Below are positions 1 through 7,738 of a stretch of 64,000 bases of DNA, one piece after another. Where the stretch lies: NCBI GenBank assembly GCA_963664945.1, contig OY761822.1:3844001-3908000 (forward strand). The letters run 5' to 3'. The first letter of the stretch is position 1; each line of letters opens with the position of its first letter. The notes beneath the pieces are model-generated. The model ran no database searches. It worked only from the letters and a program-made list of their open reading frames with translations, and was not told the origin of the DNA. The translations under genes and the position numbers were made by a program. The stretch comes from UBA6522 sp963664945. Lineage in GTDB: Bacteria; Pseudomonadota; Gammaproteobacteria; Steroidobacterales; Rariloculaceae.

Positions 1-156
1 CCTGGGAAATCCGCCAACGGGCCGGGGCGCCAAGCTTAATGGAAGGACACCGGACTGTCATGGCGCAGCGGCGAGCCGCCCTGGTGGGCGACCGGGGCAT
101 GCTGACCGCGGCGCGGCTACGCGAATCAAATACTGCGATCAGTACTTGGCAACGCC

Positions 157-561
157 TTGGGCGTTGCTATTATTGCGGTAAGTGTCGAGGGAAATGGTTA
201 TTTCCATGGAAGCCCGTGGCAAAAGTCTCCCGTCGCACCGAGACCGGCGCGGCGCCCGGCTGACAAGTCGCGGGGCCGTCTCCGATGGAAAGGGCCATTC
301 CAGTTCGAATCCGGCAATGCGCCACACTTCCGGGAACTTCGGCTCGAATGGGGTCGCGGCCGTGTATGGACACTGAAGCTGGACCAGGGTTTTGGATACT
401 GGAAACATCGCCCGTATGCGAATTTTCCGTTCGACAACAGTCCACGCGAGCAAGTACGGTCCATGAACGCGACCATCAAGAACGGCAAGGTGATCGCGCT
501 CGGCAGCCACCCCACTTTTGTTTACGTTGCGCAGGAAATACATAGCGGGGAAAAGTCATGA
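157..561 (+). pseudogene. Unknown protein, 5'-truncated reading frame
   Basis: An open frame runs to a TGA 49 bases before the AAA ATPase gene. I do not recognise a family. Only the last ~80 codons (from about 320) look protein-like, with balanced codon use and motifs such as WGRGRVWTLKLDQGFGYW and FPFDNSPREQ. The only possible early start is a TTG at 157. The first part of the frame runs through a short element (187-213) that recurs elsewhere in the window. I infer a 3' gene remnant rather than a complete gene. Its closeness to the ATPase suggests the two once formed an operon. Confidence 0.35.
187..213 (+). repeat. Dispersed repeat with GGAAAT-N4-ATTTCC palindrome, copy A
   Basis: GAGGGAAATggttATTTCCATGGAAGC; the same element with other loop bases is at 41853-41878, and a half copy at 47091-47099. 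The inverted repeat GGAAAT/ATTTCC encloses 4 bases. Confidence 0.5.
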
Positions 562-610
562 ATTTCCCCATACACCCGATCGTGCCCGCGCGCATCCGGG
601 GAGGTGCCGC

Positions 611-1753
611 ATGGCGATGACAGACAAGAACGCCCTACCCAACCCTTTCACGCCCGGCACTGGGGCCTATCCGCCGGTACTGGCCGGACGGGACGACGAA
701 CAATCCGCGCTGCTGGAGGGCCTCGCGAAAATCTCTCATCCCACACGAGGCGGACCCGCGAACATACTGCTCCTGTGCGCCCCTCGCGGGATGGGCAAGA
801 CGGTACTGCTGAGTTGGTTAAGGCGGCAGGCGGTAGCCCGCGCTGTTCGCGTCATCGAAGCGGAGGCGGGGGATATCCCCGATCTGGCTGCGCTCGCGGG
901 TGCACTGTGGCCCGAGAGCCGAGAGGAGCCCGCGCGATTGACCGGCGTCACGGCGGGCTTGCTCTCGGCCGAGTGGCAACCCGGTCAATCGGATCGCACG
1001 GCGAGTCACATAAGAACTCTCCTGCGGGAACACCTGCTCGATGCGACCGAGCGAAGCCCGTTTCTCCTCCATGTGGATGAAGCGCACACCCTCGCCCCGA
1101 AGGTTGCGAATGCTCTCTGCAATCTGGCGCAGTCGCTGATTAAATTCGACCGGCCGGCCTGGGTAACCTTGGCCGGCACACCGGGACTCATGACTCACTT
1201 GATGTCGACATCGGTTCAGGCGTCTTTCATCGAGAGGGCGGACGTACTGTCGCCGGATTGCCTTGGCCGCGAGGCGTCGATCAAAGCCCTTGACATTGCG
1301 GAGTGGCGCGATTGGGAGATCGACGCAAACGTCCTGGAGCAAGTGGCCGGCGACACGCAGGGGTTTCCCTTCTTCATTCAACGTTGGGGCCATGCGCTTT
1401 GGAACGCGGGGAAGGACACCCGCACCGTTTCCATCGAAACGATGGAAACGGCCCGAACGCAAGTCGATTTCGCGCGGCGCGGCTTCTACGCTCGCCGCTA
1501 TCGGGAAATTCATGATCACGGGGACGCGCGCCTCGCGACCGCGGCGGCAGCGCTCGCGAACGCCCTTTCCAAACGAACCAGCCTGTCGCTGGCGGAAGCC
1601 ACATCGGCGATCAAGGAAGTCATTCCCGAACACGCTGAAGCGGTGCAGGCCAGAGAACACCTTGAATCCGTTGGCTTCATCCACATGCGCGCCGACGAAT
1701 TCACCGGAGGTATCCCATCGCTGCTGCGCTACGTGGCCGACCAAGCGTCGTAA
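611..1753 (+). CDS. AAA+ / ORC1-CDC6-like ATP-binding protein
   Basis: A 380-residue P-loop ATPase. A Walker A motif (APRGMGKT) lies near residue 60 and a Walker B motif (FLLHVDEAHTL) near residue 160, followed by a sensor-1-like stretch (WVTLAGTPGLM). The C-terminal part looks helical or winged-helix, as in ORC/Cdc6-type and mobile-element ATPases. I chose the ATG at 611 because GGGGAGG lies 8 bases upstream; an in-frame upstream start at 518 has no such site. It follows a truncated unknown frame with which it may once have been cotranscribed. Specific role unknown; such ATPases occur in defence and transposition modules, but no partner is visible here. Confidence 0.7.
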   Translation: MAMTDKNALPNPFTPGTGAYPPVLAGRDDEQSALLEGLAKISHPTRGGPANILLLCAPRGMGKTVLLSWLRRQAVARAVRVIEAEAGDIPDLAALAGALWPESREEPARLTGVTAGLLSAEWQPGQSDRTASHIRTLLREHLLDATERSPFLLHVDEAHTLAPKVANALCNLAQSLIKFDRPAWVTLAGTPGLMTHLMSTSVQASFIERADVLSPDCLGREASIKALDIAEWRDWEIDANVLEQVAGDTQGFPFFIQRWGHALWNAGKDTRTVSIETMETARTQVDFARRGFYARRYREIHDHGDARLATAAAALANALSKRTSLSLAEATSAIKEVIPEHAEAVQAREHLESVGFIHMRADEFTGGIPSLLRYVADQAS

Positions 1754-1838
1754 AGTCTCACGGCGCCGGCGCATGGAGATGCGAAGTAGAGCTCGATGCC
1801 CTCTTGATCCTTACTTTCCCGGCAGCACGGAGAAACCG

Positions 1839-3023
1839 TTGAGCTCAAACGCGCCGCTTCGACATCTGCGTGTCGTTGAAATGACCGAGGCCCTCGCGGG
1901 TCCCTACTGCAGCATGCTCCTCGGGGACATGGGCGCGGACGTCATCAAGATCGAACGTCCGGGACGGGGCGACCAGGCGCGCGGCTGGGGACCGCCCTTT
2001 GTCCAGGGGGAGAGCGCGTATTTTCTGTCGGTCAACCGAAACAAGCGCAGCCTGGAGTTGAACATCAAGGAGCCGCAAGCCCACGGGCTGCTCCTTCGCC
2101 TGCTGAAGACGGCCGACGTATTCATCACCAACGTGCCCCGAATGACGTCGCTCAAGCGCGCCGGCATCGATCCCGAGTCGCTGCGCCGGCTGAATCCGCG
2201 CCTCGTCTACGCCGCCATCAGCGGATACGGCCATACCGGCCCGAAGGCGGGGCGAGGCGGCTACGACATCATCGCCCAGGGCGAGGCCGGGCTCATGGCC
2301 ATCACCGGCGACGCCGCGTCCGCCCCCATCCGGTTTCCCACGCCCATGGCGGACATCACGGCTGGCCTTTACACCCTCATCGGCATTCTGACGGCTCTCT
2401 ACGCCCGCGATGAACGGGTGAACGGGACCGGCCGCGGCCGATTCGTCGACGTTTCGCTCGTGGATTCGCAGACCACCTGGCTCGCAAATCTGGCGGGCAG
2501 CTTCTTCGCCACCGGCGAATGCCCGCAACCGCTGGGCAATATTCATCCGACCGTGACCCCCTACCAGCCCCTGCGGGCGCGTGACAAGATGTTGATTGTC
2601 GCCGTTGGAACGGAGAAACTCTGGGGGCAATTCTGTGAAGCGGTGGGCCTGGACCGTGCGACCATGACGGACTCGAGATTCGCAACCAATGCCGACCGGA
2701 ACCGCAACCGCGACGCCCTGATCCCCTTGATCGAGTCGAGGCTCGCAACCGCGGACGCCGCCGAATGGGTGGAGCGCCTGGTGGAAAGAGGTATTCCCGC
2801 CGGCCCCATCAATCTGCCGGACGCAACGCTCGGCGACGAGCAGATTCGTGCCAGGGGCATGATCGTGGAACTGGATCATCCGCTGCTGGGGCTGGTGAAG
2901 TCTCTCGGCAATCCCGTCAATATGTCGGAAAGCGGCCCAAGCTACAGGCGGTATCCGCCTCGTCTGGGCGAACACAACGAGGAGATTCGCGCTGAACTGG
3001 AGGCGCGGGAGGAACCAGAATGA
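1839..3023 (+). CDS. CaiB/BaiF family (class III) CoA-transferase
   Basis: Moves CoA between carboxylic acids through an aspartyl-CoA thioester. The family N-terminus is clear (LRVVEMTEALAGPYCSMLLGDMGADVIKIE), followed by the conserved GGYDIIAQGEAGLM region with the likely catalytic Asp, and a C-terminal GPINLPDATLGDEQIRARGM segment. From the TTG at 1839 (GGAG 6 bases upstream) the protein is 394 residues, the usual family length. An ATG at 1773 in the same frame would add 22 residues without a good ribosome site. Its stop overlaps the start of the hydroxyacid oxidase gene (ATGA), so the two are cotranscribed. Substrate unknown; the pairing suggests hydroxy- or ketoacid degradation. Confidence 0.85.
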   Translation: MSSNAPLRHLRVVEMTEALAGPYCSMLLGDMGADVIKIERPGRGDQARGWGPPFVQGESAYFLSVNRNKRSLELNIKEPQAHGLLLRLLKTADVFITNVPRMTSLKRAGIDPESLRRLNPRLVYAAISGYGHTGPKAGRGGYDIIAQGEAGLMAITGDAASAPIRFPTPMADITAGLYTLIGILTALYARDERVNGTGRGRFVDVSLVDSQTTWLANLAGSFFATGECPQPLGNIHPTVTPYQPLRARDKMLIVAVGTEKLWGQFCEAVGLDRATMTDSRFATNADRNRNRDALIPLIESRLATADAAEWVERLVERGIPAGPINLPDATLGDEQIRARGMIVELDHPLLGLVKSLGNPVNMSESGPSYRRYPPRLGEHNEEIRAELEAREEPE

Positions 3024-4234
3024 ACCCGACTCCGGAATCGCGCCGCGGCTTTCTTCGATACCTGGCCGCAAGTCCGTTACTGGGCACGACGCTGGGCGCG
3101 GCGCCGCGCGCGCTCGGCCAATTCGACTTCACCCTGACCGACACCCCGATTTCCTCGCCGGAGGAGGCGGTCAACGTATTCGATTTCGAACCCGTGGCGC
3201 GCAACAACATGACGCTCGCTCACTACGTCTACATGGCGTCGGGTGTCGATGACGGCGCGACCGTGGCAGCCAACCGCGCCGGGTTCGAAGAGATTCAGTT
3301 GCGCGTCCGCCGCCTGGTGGATGTTCGCGAGGTGGATACGCAAATTGAACTCTTCGGAACCCGGCACGCGTTCCCGATCGTCCTCGCCCCCTGCGGAACC
3401 CAGCGGGCGTTTCACCCCGAAGGAGAACTGGCCACGGCGCGGGCCTCCGGCTCCCGGGACTGCCTGCAGATCATGTCGACCGTGAGCAGTTTCGGTGTCG
3501 AAGACGTCAACGCGCAGCGCGGCGCCCCGGTCTGGTACCAGCTCTATCCGACGGAGAAGTGGGAAGTCACGGAGGGGTTGGTCCGCCGCGCGGAGGCCGC
3601 CGGATGCCCCGCCATCGCGGTGACCGTGGACGTGCCGGCCAGCAACCGCGAAGCCATCGCCCGGTTCAGGCGCGACAGCAATCCGGAGTGCCTGCCCTGC
3701 CACCAACCGGGGCTCGAGTACTCGACCGGCAAACGCCCCATGTTCGACGGCCTGGACATCAGCGGCCTCGCCAGCACCAGCAGGGCCAGAACCCTGACCT
3801 GGGACTTCGTCGACCGCCTCCGCGACTTCACGACCGCCAGGCTCCTGCTCAAGGGCATCGTCACCCACGAGGACGCCAGCCTCGCCGTGGAGCGCGGAGT
3901 GGATGGAATCATCGTTTCCAACCATGGCGGGCGGGCCGAAAACAGCGGGCGCGGCGCCATCGAATCCCTGCCGGAGGTGGTCGACGCGGTCGCGGGCCGG
4001 ATTCCCGTGCTGGTGGACAGCGGCTTTCGCCGGGGCGTCGACGTCTTCAAGGCGCTGGCCATCGGCGCCGACGCCATCTGCATCGGACGGCCCTACCTGT
4101 GGGGTCTGGGCGCCTTCGGTCAGGAAGGGGTGGAAGCGGTCCTGGACCTGTTGCGGCGCGAACTGACAGTCATGATGCAGCAGGCCGGCACGACCAGCCT
4201 GGATGCCATCAACCGCGATTACCTGGCTACCTGA
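3020..4234 (+). CDS. FMN-dependent alpha-hydroxyacid oxidase/dehydrogenase, Tat-exported
   Basis: A 404-residue member of the lactate dehydrogenase (LldD)/glycolate oxidase TIM-barrel family. The FMN/substrate motif IIVSNHGGR is near residue 300, followed by GADAICIGRPYLWGL. The N-terminus carries a twin-arginine signal (ESRRGFLRYLAASPLLG), so it probably folds with FMN in the cytoplasm and is then exported. Most LldD proteins are membrane-attached and lack a Tat leader, so this looks like a periplasmic variant. It overlaps the CoA-transferase gene by 4 bp. Substrate cannot be read from sequence. Confidence 0.85.
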   Translation: MNPTPESRRGFLRYLAASPLLGTTLGAAPRALGQFDFTLTDTPISSPEEAVNVFDFEPVARNNMTLAHYVYMASGVDDGATVAANRAGFEEIQLRVRRLVDVREVDTQIELFGTRHAFPIVLAPCGTQRAFHPEGELATARASGSRDCLQIMSTVSSFGVEDVNAQRGAPVWYQLYPTEKWEVTEGLVRRAEAAGCPAIAVTVDVPASNREAIARFRRDSNPECLPCHQPGLEYSTGKRPMFDGLDISGLASTSRARTLTWDFVDRLRDFTTARLLLKGIVTHEDASLAVERGVDGIIVSNHGGRAENSGRGAIESLPEVVDAVAGRIPVLVDSGFRRGVDVFKALAIGADAICIGRPYLWGLGAFGQEGVEAVLDLLRRELTVMMQQAGTTSLDAINRDYLAT

Positions 4235-4312
4235 TTCGACCGCGACAGGCTGGCGGCGCGATTGGCTTCGATTTCATGGCGGCGGCCACCTGGCAGGTGG
4301 AATTGCCCGCGA

Positions 4313-5194
4313 TTACCCGGCGGCCCGGTTCCGTCCATCCAGATAGCCTGCGAAGTCGTTTCCGACCTGGGGGTCCCGCAGCCCGTATTCCACCAGCGCC
4401 TGCAGGTAGCCGAGCTTGGTGCCGCAGTCGTAGCGCACGCCCTCGAAGGCCAGGGCGTGAACGGCTTCCTCGTCCATGAGGCTTGCGATTCCGTCGGTCA
4501 ATTGAATTTCATCGCCAGCACCACGCTGCGTGGTCCGCAGCTTGTCGAAAATTCGCGGCGTCAGCAGATAGCGCCCCACCACGGCCAGATTTGAAGGGGC
4601 GTCCTCGGGTCTCGGTTTCTCGACGATACCGGTGATCCTGCGCGCGCCCGTTGGCTGCTCCTCCACAGCGACGATGCCGTAACTGGCCGTGCGTTCGTCG
4701 GGCACGGTCTGCACCGCGAGCACACTGCCGCCGTGGCGTTCGAAATGATCCCGCATTTGCGCAAGGCATGGCGTAGCGCCGTAGATGAGATCGTCGGGCA
4801 GGTGCACGTAGAAGGGTTCATCGCCGACCGCCGCACGGGCGCAAAGCACCGCGTGACCCAGACCCAGCGGTACGCCCTGGCGCACAAAAACGCAGCTCGC
4901 CGAGGCCGGAAGGATCCCGCGGACCGAGGCCAGCAACCCGGCCTTTCCCGACTCTTCCAATGACCGCTCCAACTCGGCATCGACGTCGAAGTGGTCCTCG
5001 ATCCCCTTCTTGCCGGCGGACGTGACGAAGATCAGTTTTTCGGCGCCCGCGGCCACCGCTTCCTCCACCGCGTACTGGACCAGCGGCTTGTCCACGATCG
5101 GGAACATCTCCTTGGGCGTCGCCTTTGTCGCGGGCAGGAAACGGCTGCCGCGGCCGGCGACCGGAAAAACCGCGGTGCGTACGATGGAACTCAG
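4313..5194 (-). CDS. galU: UTP--glucose-1-phosphate uridylyltransferase
   Basis: Makes UDP-glucose from UTP and glucose-1-phosphate for polysaccharide synthesis. The nucleotidyltransferase signature GRGSRFLPATKATPKEM is followed by FPIVDKPLVQYAVEEA. Later motifs include PLGLGHAVLCA, LPDDL and GIVEKP. The signature lies upstream of the first ATG (5107). Reading back in frame, the only plausible start is a CTG at 5192-5194, 8 bases after AGGGAGG, giving SSIVRTAVFPVAG at the N-terminus and 293 residues, the normal GalU length. No in-frame ATG, GTG or TTG is present upstream. It is a single gene on the minus strand between convergent and codirectional neighbours. Confidence 0.88.
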   Translation of the reverse strand: MSSIVRTAVFPVAGRGSRFLPATKATPKEMFPIVDKPLVQYAVEEAVAAGAEKLIFVTSAGKKGIEDHFDVDAELERSLEESGKAGLLASVRGILPASASCVFVRQGVPLGLGHAVLCARAAVGDEPFYVHLPDDLIYGATPCLAQMRDHFERHGGSVLAVQTVPDERTASYGIVAVEEQPTGARRITGIVEKPRPEDAPSNLAVVGRYLLTPRIFDKLRTTQRGAGDEIQLTDGIASLMDEEAVHALAFEGVRYDCGTKLGYLQALVEYGLRDPQVGNDFAGYLDGRNRAAG

Positions 5195-5370
5195 CGGGGC
5201 ACCCTCCCTGACAGATCCGAGAGGGCATCATACCGGAGTTTGGAAAAAGTTCGCCCGGCCGTCCGGTCGATTCGGCCCGACTCGCCCCGCTACCGCCTGC
5301 CGCGCCGGCGAAGCGGCATCGAGCGGCGGGGAAATGATCGGCCAGCCGGCCGGGCAAGGAAAAACCGGCG

Positions 5371-5661
5371 CTACCCGTCTTCTTCCTCTTCAGGCGTCGA
5401 AACCAGGATATTGCCCTCGTTCACCGCCAGAACATGGTCGCCGATCCCCCTCACTCGCGCCAGCGCCTCGGCGGAGGGAAATTCGCCATTCGCCTCGCGG
5501 TCGGCCACGATGGCCGCGGCCAGCGCCGGACCGACGCCGGTCAATTCCATCGCCAGCATTTCGGCGCTGGCTGTGTTGATGTTCACCGGGCCGGCCAGAA
5601 CCAGGCCCGGCGCCAAGCCCACCAGGAACACGCATGCGATTTTCTTGAAAAGTCCTCTCAT
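5371..5661 (-). CDS. ComEA-like secreted helix-hairpin-helix protein
   Basis: A 96-residue protein with a cleavable signal peptide (MRGLFKKIACVFLVGLAPGLVLA) and one ComEA-type HhH DNA-binding unit: NINTASAEML, then the GVGPALAAAIV hairpin, then the VRGIGDHVL hairpin. Periplasmic single-unit proteins of this type bind DNA and contribute to natural transformation. The acidic tail EEEEDG is odd for a DNA binder. The ATG at 5661 is preferred because GGAG lies 6 bases upstream; an in-frame ATG at 5679 would include that site inside the gene. No other competence gene is nearby. Confidence 0.75.
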   Translation of the reverse strand: MRGLFKKIACVFLVGLAPGLVLAGPVNINTASAEMLAMELTGVGPALAAAIVADREANGEFPSAEALARVRGIGDHVLAVNEGNILVSTPEEEEDG

Positions 5662-5805
5662 CAATCTCTCCTTTGTCAATGGTTTGGAAGGGACAAGGGA
5701 ATGCTAGGCCACCCGAATCGGGCTGGCAGCCTTCCAATCCAGCGAGATTGACGACATTTGCGGGTCAGGGCCTGTCCAATCGCCCCGAATTGGCGCAAAA
5801 AGGCG

Positions 5806-6990
5806 CTAGGCAACCATTTCGGCGAAGCGAAACGCCCGCACCGGGCGAACGGTCTCCCACGACTTGCAGCTCGGACAGCGCCAGACCAGGCGCTTCGCGC
5901 TGTAGCCGCAACCGGTGCAGCGGTAGCGGGACCCCGACATGGCCAAGCGGCGCAGCCCGCCGCAGATCCTGTGGATCGACGCCTGACGCCTTTCAGGCGG
6001 CAGCGCCCTGAGGTGCTCGGTATCGATCAGCGGGGCGAGCGTGTCATTGTCAAGCAGAAATTCCTCGACGCACTCACGCAGCAGCGGAGCCTGTTCCAGC
6101 CCGCCGGTGATCGCCGCATAGGCGATGTCCCGCTTGATCGATCCGTCCTTGCGGATCAATCCTCTCAGATAACGCTCCATCTCCACATCGCCGCCGGTCT
6201 CCCGGCAGGCCGATCCGAACAGCGGCAGGATTTCCGCCATCAAGCCGCGGTCCGCCGTAAGCAGTTGCTTGTACAGCGTAACCGCCCGTGAATAGTCGCC
6301 CTGCTCCCTGGCGATAGCGGCACGGATCAGCGTGCCCCGCAAAGTGCCCGACGCGCTTCGCCTGGAGTCCGTCAAGTGCCGGCGCGCCGCCTCCATGTCA
6401 CCGTCCAGCCTGGCTCGCTCGGCCAGTTCACAGTAGTAATGGGCAACCTCCACCGACTTTTCGCCCGTGCGTGAATCGAGCTTGCGCCGGGCCTCGATGG
6501 CCTTGTCCCAGTTCCGTTCCCGTTCGTAGATATCCACCAGGCTGCGCAAGGCCGGTACCGCCATCGTCGGGCTTGACCGCAGTTCGCCAAAGAGTTTCTC
6601 CGCCCTGTCGAACAGCCCGGCGCCAAGATAGTCGCTGGCCAGGGAATGCAGCGCCTGGTGACGCTGGGTCTCGCTCAGATTGGGTCGGGCCAGGAGATTC
6701 TGATGGACCCGGATCGCACGGTCCACCTCGCCCCGGCGGCGGAACAGGTGCCCGAGCGCGAAATGCGTTTCGAGCGTGTCGTCGTCCACCTTCGCCATGC
6801 GGACGAACAGTTCCAGAGCCTCGTCGGTCTGGCGATTGAGGACCAGGTTGAGGCCGCGAAGATAGTCCGCGCCAATGGATGACTCCGGGGGCTCGTCCCG
6901 CCGGAAATCCGGCAGCCGCGCGAACAGCCAGCCGATGGCCGCGGCGACGACCAGCAGTCCGGCGAGCAGGAATGTCGATTCAGTCGGCAT
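5806..6990 (-). CDS. lapB: Lipopolysaccharide assembly protein LapB (YciM)
   Basis: An inner-membrane regulator of LPS synthesis that governs LpxC turnover through FtsH. The protein has 394 residues: an N-terminal membrane anchor (about residues 6-24), a run of TPR repeats facing the cytoplasm, and a C-terminal rubredoxin-like metal knuckle with two CxxC pairs (CTGCGYSAKRLVWRCPSC). The ATG at 6990 overlaps the end of lapA by 11 bp, the standard lapA-lapB arrangement, implying coupled translation. Confidence 0.92.
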   Translation of the reverse strand: MPTESTFLLAGLLVVAAAIGWLFARLPDFRRDEPPESSIGADYLRGLNLVLNRQTDEALELFVRMAKVDDDTLETHFALGHLFRRRGEVDRAIRVHQNLLARPNLSETQRHQALHSLASDYLGAGLFDRAEKLFGELRSSPTMAVPALRSLVDIYERERNWDKAIEARRKLDSRTGEKSVEVAHYYCELAERARLDGDMEAARRHLTDSRRSASGTLRGTLIRAAIAREQGDYSRAVTLYKQLLTADRGLMAEILPLFGSACRETGGDVEMERYLRGLIRKDGSIKRDIAYAAITGGLEQAPLLRECVEEFLLDNDTLAPLIDTEHLRALPPERRQASIHRICGGLRRLAMSGSRYRCTGCGYSAKRLVWRCPSCKSWETVRPVRAFRFAEMVA

Positions 6991-7276
6991 CTTGCAGCGG
7001 CAGGTTGCGCAGGCTGCTGACCTCTGCGTCGGCCAGCCTGAGCTTTCTGCGCAGCCGCCGCCGCTCGCCGGCCATCCGAACGACAGCCACTCCCGCCGAG
7101 AGCAGCCCGGCCACCCACCCGACCGCAAACGCGACGGCGAAGGCCAGGGGCGCCGGAACGTTTTCGAACCGGGTAAAGGCGATGTCCACGTCGAGAGTGC
7201 CCGGGTTGTTCCAGGCGAACACCGCCGCGATCAGCACCACCAGGAGCAACGCGAAAAACAACCCGATCTTGCGCAC
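6980..7276 (-). CDS. lapA: LapA domain protein (DUF1049)
   Basis: A small inner-membrane protein (98 residues) with two hydrophobic helices, roughly residues 4-22 and 42-64, followed by a basic segment (GERRRLRRKLRLADAE). This is the LapA/YciS profile. LapA works with LapB in LPS assembly, and lapB starts inside the last codons of this gene. It lies just downstream of ihfB, as in many gammaproteobacteria. Confidence 0.88.
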   Translation of the reverse strand: MRKIGLFFALLLVVLIAAVFAWNNPGTLDVDIAFTRFENVPAPLAFAVAFAVGWVAGLLSAGVAVVRMAGERRRLRRKLRLADAEVSSLRNLPLQDAD

Positions 7277-7378
7277 AGCGACAATCCCCAGGAAAACCCT
7301 TGCAGGCCGTTACCGTCGGCCCGAATCTTGCGCCGGCGCCCCGGAAAATGACGCCGGCCCCGCGGGTCCGGACACGGG

Positions 7379-7687
7379 TCAACTGCGCACAGGCAAGTGA
7401 CGCCCTCCGTTGACGCGCTCCCGCAGGTCCTTGCCCGGCTTGAAATGGGGCACGTACTTGCCGGACAGGGCGACCGGTTCGCCGGTCTTCGGATTACGGC
7501 CCGTCCGCGGAGGGCGGTAATGCAGCGAGAAACTGCCGAATCCCCGAATCTCGATACGCTGGCCGTCGGCCAGCGTTTCACTCATCAACTCCAGGAGGTG
7601 CTTGATTGCCAACTCCACATCTTTCGCGGGTAGATGCTTTTGCTTGCTGGCTACAGCTTCAATCAACTCGGACTTTGTCATGGCCAT
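7379..7687 (-). CDS. ihfB: Integration host factor subunit beta
   Basis: A DNA-bending histone-like protein that pairs with IHF-alpha. The 102-residue sequence has the family start (MTKSELIEAVASKQ), the beta-arm region with RIEIRGFGSFSLHYRPPRTGRNPKTGE including the intercalating proline segment, and the closing PHFKPGKDLRERVN. Two ATGs six bases apart (7687 and 7681) are possible starts; the second gives the usual MTKSEL terminus. The gene follows rpsA, the classic rpsA-ihfB order. Confidence 0.95.
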   Translation of the reverse strand: MAMTKSELIEAVASKQKHLPAKDVELAIKHLLELMSETLADGQRIEIRGFGSFSLHYRPPRTGRNPKTGEPVALSGKYVPHFKPGKDLRERVNGGRHLPVRS

Positions 7688-7738
7688 ACACCACTTTCGA
7701 GGGTCTCGACGATACCCGAGACATTGTCGGACTTTCGG

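Noticed and set aside
139..543. 134-codon minus-strand frame and several others overlapping the left end
   Set aside because: No ribosome site or recognisable motif; they overlap the better-supported plus-strand fragment.
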